Origin: an uncultured Lachnospiraceae bacterium
GTDB taxonomy: Bacteria; Bacillota; Clostridia; Lachnospirales; Lachnospiraceae
Assembly (NCBI GenBank): GCA_946558695.1
Contig: CAMNTQ010000017.1
Span: forward strand, 1-59,040
DNA length: 59,040 nucleotides
Direction of reading: 5' to 3'
The number at the start of each line of letters is the position of its first letter. Position 1 is the stretch's first letter. The notes under the pieces were generated by a model, which saw only the letters and a list, made by a program, of their open reading frames with translations, was not told where the DNA came from and ran no database searches. Of the stretch, positions 34,239-42,246 are shown piece after piece. Position numbers and translations under genes: made by a program.

Positions 34239-35453
34239 ATGCCAGCAACAAAACAACAAATACGACAGATTATTGCAGATAACAACCTTAACAGCGTGGC
34301 TGATGTTTACAGCCTGCTAAGGGACAGCTTCAAAGATATCCTTCAGGAGCTTATGGAGGCGGAATTGGATGCATCCCTTGGCTACGAAAAAAACCAGAAA
34401 GGTGATGCTCCCACATCCAACAAACGTAACGGACATTCTCCCAAAACCCTCAAGAGCCAGTATGGGGAATTCCAGATCGATGTCCCAAGAGACCGTGAGG
34501 GTGAATTTGAGCCAAAGCTCATCCCAAAATACCAGAGGGATATCTCCGGTATTGAAGAAAAAGTAATCTCCCTCTATGCAAGGGGCATGAGCACAAGGGA
34601 TATCCATGACCAGATACAGGAACTTTATGGGATGGAACTGTCCGCAGAGATGGTCAGTAAGATCACGGACAGGATACTCCCAGAGGTCAAAGAGTGGCAG
34701 GCGCGGCCATTGAACCCCATCTATCCCTTTGTATTCATGGACTGTATCCATTATAAAGTCAGGGAAGATGGACGCATACTGAGCCGTGCCGCCTACATTG
34801 TGCTGGGGATCACCGCAGACGGCTATAAAGATATCTTGAGTATCACCGTAGGCGCCAATGAGACCAGCAAGTTCTGGCTGGGGATGTTAAATGACCTGAA
34901 AAACCGTGGCGTACAGGATGTGCTGTTCTTCTGTGTGGATGGGCTTGCAGGATTTAAGGAAGCAATAAGTGCAGTCTATCCGGATGCGCATATCCAAAGG
35001 TGCGTCATCCACATGCTGCGGAATTCTTTCAAATATGTAAATTACAGCGACCTGAAAAAATTTTCTTCCGACTTCAAAGCAGTCTATAATGCCCCAAACG
35101 AAACGTCTGCGCTGTCAGAATTGGAAAGGATCAAAGAAAAATGGGGACGCAAATATCCCTATGCAGTCAGTAACTGGGAAAACAACTGGGAGGATGTCAG
35201 CTCCTTCTTCCAGTTCTCTGATGATATCCGGCGCATCATGTATACCACGAATATCATAGAGGGCCTTAACCGCCAGTACAGGAAAGTGACCAAGACAAAA
35301 AGTGTATTCCCAAGCGACAGTTCCTTAGAAAAAATGCTCTATCTTGCCAGTGGGAACGTAATAAAGAAGTGGACACAGCGGTACAGGAACTGGGACCAGG
35401 TGCTCAACCAGATGGTTGTCCTTTATGGAGACAGGCTTACCCAGTATTTGTAA
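34239..35453 (+). CDS. IS256-family (mutator) transposase
   Basis: 404 residues, full length for the family. It starts MPATKQQIRQIIADNNLNS and contains the DDE fold landmarks FMDCIHYKV (first Asp), FFCVDGLAGFKEAI (second Asp) and IEGLNRQYRKVTKTKSVFPS (catalytic Glu region), with a C-terminal helical part. All catalytic regions look intact, so the element may be active. AAAAGGAG lies seven bases upstream of the ATG. About 315 bases of noncoding sequence follow before the right end. Confidence 0.95.
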   Translation: MPATKQQIRQIIADNNLNSVADVYSLLRDSFKDILQELMEAELDASLGYEKNQKGDAPTSNKRNGHSPKTLKSQYGEFQIDVPRDREGEFEPKLIPKYQRDISGIEEKVISLYARGMSTRDIHDQIQELYGMELSAEMVSKITDRILPEVKEWQARPLNPIYPFVFMDCIHYKVREDGRILSRAAYIVLGITADGYKDILSITVGANETSKFWLGMLNDLKNRGVQDVLFFCVDGLAGFKEAISAVYPDAHIQRCVIHMLRNSFKYVNYSDLKKFSSDFKAVYNAPNETSALSELERIKEKWGRKYPYAVSNWENNWEDVSSFFQFSDDIRRIMYTTNIIEGLNRQYRKVTKTKSVFPSDSSLEKMLYLASGNVIKKWTQRYRNWDQVLNQMVVLYGDRLTQYL

Positions 35454-35463
35454 AAAGGAAAAA

Positions 35464-35599
35464 CCGGGACACCACATCTTATCAAAAAATGTCCCGGCCT
35501 TATTCCATCGGCATTAGCAGTATTGCCAGAAATACGCAGCCTTATTCCGGAGGCCGGGCGTGGGCAGCGCCCACATAACGTATTTCTGCTGCTAATGCC
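35464..35599. other. Palindromic, structured segment in the IS256 3' tail
   Basis: Between the transposase stop and the right end: a stem of CCGGGACA (35464-35471) and TGTCCCGG (35490-35497), then a larger inverted repeat of GGCATTAGCAG plus CAGAAATACG (35510-35520, 35527-35536) with CGTATTTCTG plus CTGCTAATGCC (35579-35588, 35589-35599), enclosing a GTGGGC/GCCCAC stem (35560-35574). No coding frame is supported. Confidence 0.55.
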
Positions 35600-36815
35600 T
35601 GATTGGTATGCAGAAAAATCAAAATACATGTATAAACATAAGCAGACTGGCAATACTATTATCAAGGAAGAAATTCGACAACATAAAACCAATACGATTC
35701 GACAGCAAATGTCTACATATCTAATTCTTATCAAAAAAGATTTTTACCCATAGACACAGAATTTTTTACAGCCTCGAGCGCAAAGTATTCGTTCCTGTAT
35801 TTTAAACAGATTCGTCACGAATATCCCTCACTGTCTAAGCTCAGGTCAAATTCTGCACTAAATTCAACCGGCGCCTTGGTCTTTCCCCTGACAATTGGAC
35901 GCAGCCAGGGCTGCGCAATACTTACAATGCGCCGCTCTACCGAGTGGGTTTTGTCTTCTTTGCGCTGTGCTTCCTGCTCTTGGCAAATGCAAGATAGTCT
36001 TTCCTGGCACATCTGCTGTAACGCCTAGGCAGCGGCAGGCCATAAGATTTGCAAAAATGATACATGATGGCTTCCAGTTTTTCCCTCGCTTCATTCAAAA
36101 ATGAGATGTCCTGCGGATAGCGGACATTTGCAGGAGCACAGGTCGCATCAAGTATCAGCGTACCTTTGCTTGTATCCCCTTCCCCCGCGTCAGAACCGCC
36201 GGAAGCTCCTGCTGGCGGCGGTGTGCTGTTGCTGTCACCATCTCTGTGCGATAGAAGATATTCATTCACCTCCATCAGCATTTCAGCAGAAATACGTTTG
36301 CGGAAAAGAACCTGTGTGCTTGCATTAAACGGAGCTTCTTCCTGATAGCCCGGAAGCCCTATAAAGTATTGCAAGTACGGATTCTCCGTGATCTGTTCCA
36401 CAAGCTCCCTGTCGGCATACCGGAACTTTGTCTGGATAATCAGGGAACCTAATGCCATACGCAGCGGCTTTGCCACATTACCGGTATCACTTGGAAACAG
36501 GGCTGCATATTTTATTTCAAATTCGTCCCATGGGATGCGGTCAGCCATTTTAACCCAGCGGTTATCCGGGTTCATTTTAAGTCCCATCGGTTGGTTGAAG
36601 TCAAGGAACGAATGCTGTAACTTATCAATCGGTCTATACATGATTTTTACCCTTTTATTGGTGATATTCTTCAAAAAAGCTGCAAAGAAAACGATCTCAT
36701 TTTATCGAAACCTTTGCAAACATTATACCAGAAATCAGGGTGAAAATCAGTAAATTCAAGGAAGTTAGACCTAATCAGCAGACACTAGTTACACCCTTAA
36801 ATTAAGCGCTTACCA

Positions 36816-36983
36816 CTAAATTCTTTTAAAATAATTTTTCACATCTTTCGCCATCTTTTCCCGGAAAGCTTCATAGGAATAATACCACACCCGATGCCCC
36901 TGCGATACCAGTTCGCGCACCACCCCCAAAGTCGGGTTCGTATGCCCGTGGGCAGGGATATTAAAAATAACGATTTTACTCAT
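36816..36983 (-). pseudogene. Macrolide-type glycosyltransferase (MGT) remnant
   Basis: A 55-residue frame (ATG at 36983, TAG at 36816) begins MSKIVIFNIPAHGHTNPTLG and reaches WYYSYEAFREKMAKDV before a short tail. The start is the typical N-terminus of UDP-dependent MGT/YjiC-like glycosyltransferases, normally near 400 residues. The remaining C-terminal domain is lost; the final KNYFKRI may be the fused end of the original gene. The 36788-37106 interval holds this scar and the next, and nothing else. Confidence 0.65.
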
Positions 36984-36988
36984 AAGAT

Positions 36989-37093
36989 CTACTCCAATTC
37001 CTTAAACAAACCCGAAAAATGCCTGTCCCTCGTCTCCTTTGTCGGAATCGCGATTCCTTTTTCTGTATCCGCCAATACAAGAATCGAATCTCC
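36989..37093 (-). pseudogene. C-terminal scar of a second gene
   Basis: Immediately upstream of the glycosyltransferase remnant, an open frame reads GDSILVLADTEKGIAIPTKE and ends FKELE-stop at 36989. No start is present. It looks like the end of a regulator-type protein that once preceded the glycosyltransferase; identity is uncertain. Confidence 0.4.
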
Positions 37094-37106
37094 CTAGGGG
37101 CGCATC

Positions 37107-38333
37107 TTATGAAACCTGATGCCTTCTAAACCCCAATCCTGCCAACGGCAGCATAATGATTGTCAAAAATCCGTAAAGAACCGCCCTTACGGTGAGTGCG
37201 TCCAAAACCAGACCGCCGAATTGGTATGAGATATACTTTCCGAATTCCGGCATCGCCGAACGGTAGGGCAGCAAAAACAACGTAAGATTATAGATTCCTG
37301 CTGTTCCGTTTGGCGCCAGAAACATAGGAATGAACAGTATCGGGACAAGAATGATCAGCACAAGATACGGACTTTTCATTTTTGCAGACAAAAGAAGCGT
37401 CAGCCCGATTACTGCAAGAAGCACAAAGTATATAATGCCGATGTTGATCAGAACAGCTTGTAAAAATGTGAATGGGTAAGGAATGGCCGTATTGGCAATC
37501 TGCAGCGGCAGATCAAAGCCGTCCGTCCCGAACGCGATCAGCACCGGAGCACACGCCACAATAATATGAAGGATAAATGCAGCCGTTCCAAATAAAAGCG
37601 AAGCTGCTGTTTTTGCCGTTATAAGCTTTGTTTTTCCATACTTTGCCGATAGAATCACCGCATCTGTTCCCGCCTGATATTCGCCGGAAAAGACAGGTGC
37701 AATCACAATGCAGATAGCAAACAACGCAAACATCAAAAGTTCAAAGCTGCTTATAATGATTTCCCATCCCCCGTAATATCCATATTGCAGCGGCGTGTCC
37801 ACCTGATCGGCCATATTTCCCCAGTATTCCTTTTGTTTATCGGATAATCCGCGGGATGGATCATTAAGCAAAGTTTTTACTTTCCCTTTCATCGTTTTGT
37901 AAAAGGATGCTCCATCTTCGATATCCAGATCGGGCAGATCATTATAGCCCCGGATATCTTTCGGATTGCTGTAAGTGTTGGCAATCAGGTTCAGCAGTTT
38001 TTCCCTCGGCGCAATTTTATTCCAATAAGCATCGCCAATTAAAAACTGCTCGTTTCCGTCATTTCCGATGTTATCCGGGTTTTTAAAAAGCCCCTGCACT
38101 TCCTGTATTGTCTCTGCAACATATTCGTCGGACAAAGAAACCGATAGTTTGGCATACTGCCTCTTTTCATAGGCAATGCCCTCCGCCCCTTTTATGACGC
38201 CGTCCTGATTATAAGTCTGGTACTGCATAACGGGCAGCCCGAAAAGAAAACCTGTTAAGATTAAACTGACTGTCATTACAGCTAAAGTAGACTTTTTACG
38301 CAATATCTTCAAAAACTCATATTTTGCCAACAT
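37107..38333 (-). CDS. ABC-2-type transporter permease
   Basis: 408 residues. One N-terminal membrane helix (TLAVMTVSLILTGFLFGLPV), an extracytoplasmic region of about 150 residues, then five or six helices (LLMFALFAICIVIAPVF, LLFGTAAFILHIIVACAPVLI, VLINIGIIYFVLLAVIGLTLLL, LVLIILVPILFIPMF). This topology is that of ABC-2 export permeases. The ATG overlaps the ATPase gene by 17 bp. The substrate is unknown; neighbours suggest a peptide antibiotic or membrane stress response. Confidence 0.85.
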   Translation of the reverse strand: MLAKYEFLKILRKKSTLAVMTVSLILTGFLFGLPVMQYQTYNQDGVIKGAEGIAYEKRQYAKLSVSLSDEYVAETIQEVQGLFKNPDNIGNDGNEQFLIGDAYWNKIAPREKLLNLIANTYSNPKDIRGYNDLPDLDIEDGASFYKTMKGKVKTLLNDPSRGLSDKQKEYWGNMADQVDTPLQYGYYGGWEIIISSFELLMFALFAICIVIAPVFSGEYQAGTDAVILSAKYGKTKLITAKTAASLLFGTAAFILHIIVACAPVLIAFGTDGFDLPLQIANTAIPYPFTFLQAVLINIGIIYFVLLAVIGLTLLLSAKMKSPYLVLIILVPILFIPMFLAPNGTAGIYNLTLFLLPYRSAMPEFGKYISYQFGGLVLDALTVRAVLYGFLTIIMLPLAGLGFRRHQVS

Positions 38334-39219
38334 ATTCTTTTACCCCCTGTTCCTGGTTTTCCCCTCCGAAATGGAACATAAATAAATCTTCTAAGCCCGG
38401 CTCTGCCGTCTTCGCATTTTTTGTCGGAGCAGCCTGCTCTATGACGCGCAGCCGCACCATACCGTTTTCATGGCGAAGATTCACAACAGAAAATTCCCTG
38501 CAGCATTTTTCAGCCGCCCTTTCATCGACGAAAAATTCCCACACCTTGCCTCTGATACTGTCTGTAACCGTACTCATCGGCTCCTGCAGCAGAAAGCTCC
38601 CTTGCTTCATCATCAGGATCGTATCCGCAATAGAAGAGACATCCGAAACAATATGCGTGGACAGGATAACAATTTTTTCTCTTGCAAAATCAGAGATAAG
38701 ATTGCGGAAACGCACTCTTTCTTTTGGGTCAAGTCCAGCCGTAGGTTCATCCAATATCAGGATAGACGGACTGTTCAGTTCTGCCTGCGCAATTCCAAGA
38801 CGCTGCTTCATACCGCCGGAATATGTCTTGATTTTTTTATCCGCCGCATCAGACAAGTTTACCATCTCGAGCAAAGCTTCCGTCCGTTTTTTTGCCCGCC
38901 TTTTGCCAAGCCCTTTCACAGCCGCCATATACAGCATAAATTCACGGGCTGTAAACTCAGGATAAAAGCCAAAATCCTGCGGCATATAGCCCAGACGGGC
39001 ATAATATTTCTCCCCTAATTGTTCCATTGTTTTTCCGTTGAAACGGATACTGCCCGAAGTCGGTTTCAAAACGCCGCATATCATCCGCATCAGCGTCGTC
39101 TTGCCTGCCCCGTTCGCGCCAAGCAGCCCGTATACCCCCGGCACTAAATCGGCGCTTACATTGTTGACAGCACATTTTCTCCCGTACTGTTTCCTTAAAT
39201 TTTGTAACTGTAACTCCAT
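38317..39219 (-). CDS. ABC transporter ATP-binding protein (BcrA-like)
   Basis: 300 residues. Walker A GANGAGKTTL near residue 35, signature YSGGMKQRLG near 137, Walker B SILILDEPTAGLDP near 155, H-loop STHIVSD. It powers the ABC-2 permease encoded next. The arrangement response regulator, kinase, ATPase, permease recurs in detoxification modules of Firmicutes. A terminator-like hairpin lies between the kinase and this gene. Confidence 0.93.
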   Translation of the reverse strand: MELQLQNLRKQYGRKCAVNNVSADLVPGVYGLLGANGAGKTTLMRMICGVLKPTSGSIRFNGKTMEQLGEKYYARLGYMPQDFGFYPEFTAREFMLYMAAVKGLGKRRAKKRTEALLEMVNLSDAADKKIKTYSGGMKQRLGIAQAELNSPSILILDEPTAGLDPKERVRFRNLISDFAREKIVILSTHIVSDVSSIADTILMMKQGSFLLQEPMSTVTDSIRGKVWEFFVDERAAEKCCREFSVVNLRHENGMVRLRVIEQAAPTKNAKTAEPGLEDLFMFHFGGENQEQGVKEYVGKI

Positions 39220-39296
39220 ACAGAACCTCCCCGTTCATTTTTTACAGGTCTGCCCGCCAGATACGGCCGCCGAATATTCCTGCGGGCAAAAAAAAC

Positions 39297-39326
39297 AGAT
39301 GACCTAGCTTTTAGCATAGATCATCT
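39297..39326 (-). terminator. Terminator between sensor kinase and ABC genes
   Basis: On the minus strand AGAUGAUCUAUGCU pairs with AGCUAGGUCAUCU (one bulge, one interruption), followed by eight U residues at 39295-39288. It divides the two-component genes from the transporter pair, so the transporter probably has separate or read-through expression. Confidence 0.65.
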
Positions 39327-39382
39327 ATCTTAGGCAGTGCTTTTTTGTATCTTAATTTAACCTTAAGCTGTCTCTCTTAAAT

Positions 39383-40798
39383 TTATTGACTTTCCAAAGG
39401 AAGCACAATCGTAAACCGCGTTCCCTCACCCTGTCTGCTTTTTACATCAATCTTACCGTTGTGGAGCGTTATAATCTGTTTTGCGATCGCAAGTCCAAGC
39501 CCGCTTCCCTCCGGTTTCTCTTTCGTGTTTGTCCCTCTGTAATACCGCTGAAAAACCTCCGACTGTTCCTTTTCGCTCATGCCCGCTCCGTTATCAGCGA
39601 TGCAGATCCAGATCTCTTTATTTGCAGCGGCGTCTATATGGATCGTTACCTTTGTTTCAGGCGGATTATGTGTCAATGCATTCACGATCAAGTTATTCAC
39701 GGCACGGCGGAATAACTCCTTGTCAATGCAGACTCTTAACTCCTGTATCTTGCTTTCAAACTCAACGCTGCGGTTCAGGAAGGCAGGATCATTTACAATA
39801 TCAATGACCAGCTCCTTTAGGAAGCGCACAATGCGTACCGTCTGCGGATGGTATGGCGCCGCGCCGGAATCCAACTGATAGGTTAACTTTAAGTCGTTCA
39901 TCATCTTTTCTGTGTGATTCGCATTTTTTAAGATAATTCCGCCGTATTCCCGTACGGCTTCACCGTCAGGGGCCGGTTCCCCCATCAGCAGTTCAGCATA
40001 GCCTTTAATTGGTGAAAGGGGTGTTTTCAGATCATGTGTAATATTAACAATCCACTCTCTGCGGATTCGATCCGTATCCTGCTGTACCTGATCACTGTGA
40101 CGGATTTCCTTATCCATCTTATTCAGTTCTCCATAAATTTCGCCAAAGACTCCCTTTTCAGGCAGCGGAGTGTAAGAACGTATAGATATATTCCCGATGC
40201 CCTTTGCTATTCTGCCAAGATGTCCGATCAGCCAAAATCCATAACCGATCACAAACAGAAGAATCAAACACATAATGAAGAAAACGCCTCTGCGAAACAC
40301 CGGTGAAAGCCGTCCCACATTCTCTCCGTTGTAGTAGAGCACAGTTTTCCCTACCGCATAGGGGAATCCAATCAGATAGCTCCATGTTTCTCCCGAATCC
40401 TCGTAGCTGTTTACAAAAACAGTATTGCCCTGCCCGTAAGCGCTTGTGCGGATTGCGATCAGTTCCGATGCAGCGTATCTTTCCGGACGATTCTCAGGCT
40501 TATTGCGGCAGAAAACCTCTTGCCCCGTTTCATCAATGACCTGAAGCCACAGCCCGTATTCGTCCAGCCGCTTAAGCCCTGTTTCTTCTACTTTGATTTT
40601 TCCGCTGTCATTCCTCATCCATACTGAAAAATTATCTGTAAACCTGTCTGGCCATGATGCCAGACTCAAACCCTCCGGTTCCGTTATTCCGAAAATATAA
40701 TAAAACGTTCCGATTGCAATAACTACAGCGATAAAAAGCAGCGCTGACACAAAAACAAATATTCTCAAAAGCGGATTTAGTTTCTTTTTATTTCTCAT
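39383..40798 (-). CDS. Membrane sensor histidine kinase
   Basis: 471 residues. Two membrane helices (VFVSALLFIAVVIAIGTFYYIFG near 15-35; VFFIMCLILLFVIGYGFWLI near 170) enclose a ~130-residue external sensor. H-box ITHDLKTPLSPIKGYAELL, N-box region AVNNLIVNALTHN, G1 IADNGAGMS, F/G2 region FQRYYRGTNTKEKPEGSGLGLAI. It phosphorylates the response regulator encoded just upstream, with which it overlaps by 11 bp. Ligand unknown. Confidence 0.93.
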   Translation of the reverse strand: MRNKKKLNPLLRIFVFVSALLFIAVVIAIGTFYYIFGITEPEGLSLASWPDRFTDNFSVWMRNDSGKIKVEETGLKRLDEYGLWLQVIDETGQEVFCRNKPENRPERYAASELIAIRTSAYGQGNTVFVNSYEDSGETWSYLIGFPYAVGKTVLYYNGENVGRLSPVFRRGVFFIMCLILLFVIGYGFWLIGHLGRIAKGIGNISIRSYTPLPEKGVFGEIYGELNKMDKEIRHSDQVQQDTDRIRREWIVNITHDLKTPLSPIKGYAELLMGEPAPDGEAVREYGGIILKNANHTEKMMNDLKLTYQLDSGAAPYHPQTVRIVRFLKELVIDIVNDPAFLNRSVEFESKIQELRVCIDKELFRRAVNNLIVNALTHNPPETKVTIHIDAAANKEIWICIADNGAGMSEKEQSEVFQRYYRGTNTKEKPEGSGLGLAIAKQIITLHNGKIDVKSRQGEGTRFTIVLPLESQ

Positions 40799-41492
40799 AT
40801 GGATTTACCAGTTTATAACCTAATCCCTTCACCGTGATAATATATTCAGGAGCGGCAGGATTTTCCTCTAACTTTTCGCGCAAATGACGGATATGTACCA
40901 TGATCGTATTATCGCACCCGAAACTATCCTCGCCCCAGATGGTTTCATATAAGCGTTCCCGGCTGATTACCCGTCCTAAGTTTTCCGCCAGATACCGCAA
41001 AATCTCAAACTCCCGTGCGGTCAGCCCGATTTCTTTATCATTCTTCATCACTCGAAAGCCGTCGGCGTCTATCATCAGTTCACCGATTTTTAATGAGAAA
41101 CTCTGTATTGGAACTTGCCTGTATTTCGCACGGCGCAGCCCGGCTTTCACTCTGTATGCCATTTCTTTCGGGCTGAACGGCTTTGTAACGTAATCGTCGC
41201 CCCCGACGGCTAAACCAAGTATTTTATCCAATTCATCGTTTTTAGAAGAAAGAAACAAAACAGGGCAATGAGAGAACTCCCGGATTTGTCTGCACACTTC
41301 ATACCCATCTATGTCCGGCAGCATGACATCTAAAATAATAATATCCGGCCAAATCTCCTTGCACGCAGTTACGGCCAAATTCCCTTCCTTAATTTTAGTA
41401 ATATTATAAAAACCCTCCATGTTTAAAGCCTTTTCAAGTAAATCTAAGATATCCGGCTCATCATCAACAAGCATAATTTTATACGGATTCAC
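40788..41492 (-). CDS. OmpR/PhoB-type response regulator
   Basis: 234 residues from the GTG at 41492 (GGAG about 11 bases upstream; an earlier GTG at 41504 abuts the ribosome-binding site). The receiver domain has acidic pair VDDEPD, phospho-Asp in IIILDVMLPDIDGYE, Thr/Ser site LFLSSKND and Lys in VTKPFSPKE. The C-terminal winged helix (EIGLTAREFEILRYLAENLG and NTIMVHIRHLREKL) binds DNA. It probably controls the ABC exporter downstream. Confidence 0.93.
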   Translation of the reverse strand: MNPYKIMLVDDEPDILDLLEKALNMEGFYNITKIKEGNLAVTACKEIWPDIIILDVMLPDIDGYEVCRQIREFSHCPVLFLSSKNDELDKILGLAVGGDDYVTKPFSPKEMAYRVKAGLRRAKYRQVPIQSFSLKIGELMIDADGFRVMKNDKEIGLTAREFEILRYLAENLGRVISRERLYETIWGEDSFGCDNTIMVHIRHLREKLEENPAAPEYIITVKGLGYKLVNPYEK

Positions 41493-41538
41493 TGAACGGC
41501 ACACTCCTTTTATTTTGCAGTTGTCTTCACATCACATA

Positions 41539-41590
41539 CTGTCTCAGACTTCTCACCTTACACGCTGTCTCAGACTTCTCACCTTACATG
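41539..41590. repeat. 26-bp tandem duplication
   Basis: The unit CTGTCTCAGACTTCTCACCT followed by TACACG (41539-41564) repeats at 41565-41590 with one base changed. The second copy covers the last codons and stop of the phosphoesterase gene. Confidence 0.85.
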
Positions 41591-42199
41591 TTCCCGCAGA
41601 TTTTCATCTTCATATTCAAAAACGCATCTCTCAAACGCATTGATTACATGTGTTTCCCGATACTTGTCATACCGCTTGTGATCTCTCCCGTACGACATAT
41701 GCACATGCCCGTGAAGAAAAAACCTCGGTTTATATTTTTCTAAGAGAGATAAAAACACCTTAAAACCCTGATGCGGAAGATCCCTTGCGTCATTCAGCTG
41801 ATACGCGGGAGCATGCGTCACCAAGATATCAAACCCTCCGTGCCGAAAAAGCTTGAAAGCTAACTTTCTGACCCTCCTTCGCATATCCCGCTCCGTGTAC
41901 TGGTATTCCCCGCTCCGGTAGCGCATGGAGCCTCCGAGTCCGAGAATGCGTATCCCATCATGTACATAGATCGTATCGTCAATACAGATACAGCCGTCGG
42001 GCGGAATCATCTCATACTTTTCATCGTGATTCCCATGGACATAGAGCACAGGCGCTGATGTAAACGTCGCAAGAAAGGAAAGATATCTCGGATCTAAGTC
42101 TCCGCAGGAGATGATCACATCAATCCCTTTCAGTTTTTCTTTTTCAAAATGATCCCAGAGATAAGCAGACTCCTCATCCGCAATCGCCAGTATTTTCAT
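41579..42199 (-). CDS. Metallophosphoesterase
   Basis: 206 residues from the ATG at 42199 (AAAGGA nine bases upstream). Motifs of the calcineurin-like fold: IISCGDLDPRYLSF, YVHGNHDEKYE, VTHAPAYQLND, and FFLHGHVHMSYG. The usual N-terminal DxH is altered (KILAIADEESAYL), so one metal ligand of the standard set is missing, which may change metal use. Substrate unknown; small phosphodiester or phosphomonoester. Confidence 0.82.
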   Translation of the reverse strand: MKILAIADEESAYLWDHFEKEKLKGIDVIISCGDLDPRYLSFLATFTSAPVLYVHGNHDEKYEMIPPDGCICIDDTIYVHDGIRILGLGGSMRYRSGEYQYTERDMRRRVRKLAFKLFRHGGFDILVTHAPAYQLNDARDLPHQGFKVFLSLLEKYKPRFFLHGHVHMSYGRDHKRYDKYRETHVINAFERCVFEYEDENLREHVR

Positions 42200-42246
42200 A
42201 CCCAAGTATCCTTTCTATGATCGCCAAATAGCATCATGGTATTCTC

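Larger units (their letters stand above)
34146..35775 (+). mobile_element. IS256-family insertion sequence, intact, with 8-bp target duplication
   Basis: The element is 1630 bp. Its ends share a long imperfect inverted repeat beginning with GTAGTGTAAAATAG on the left and GAGGCTGTAAAAAAT on the right (complement), then TGTGTC and TGG in phase. The 8-base sequence GAGCGCAA flanks it on both sides (34138-34145 and 35776-35783). Because the duplication is perfect while the host IS is decayed, this insertion is younger than the decay. Confidence 0.85.
34087..36641 (-). pseudogene. IS1182/IS5-like transposase, broken
   Basis: The intact N-terminal part runs from the ATG at 36641 (MYRPIDKLQHSFLDFNQPMG) to a premature TAG near 35937, covering the DUF772-like domain. 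A second frame (36012-35815) continues with THSVERRIVSIAQPWLRPIV, showing a deletion with frameshift around KKT. A further deletion joins SEGYS to RICLKYRNEYFAL across a TGA. The IS256 element splits the gene at 34146-35775, and the last residues (ending at 34087) lie on its far side. Not functional. Confidence 0.75.
34063..36787. mobile_element. Deleted IS1182/IS5-like element, interrupted by an IS256-family element
   Basis: Ends carry inverted repeats TAGTGTCTGCTGATTA (34063-34078 and complement 36772-36787). Without the inner IS and one target duplication the element is only about 1.09 kb, short for the family, because the transposase has internal deletions. No clean target duplication flanks it. 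It has cut the gene that starts at 33988. Confidence 0.7.

Noticed and set aside
35523-35753. Small plus-strand frame after the IS256 transposase
   Set aside because: It runs through the palindromic tail, has no ribosome-binding site and no family resemblance.
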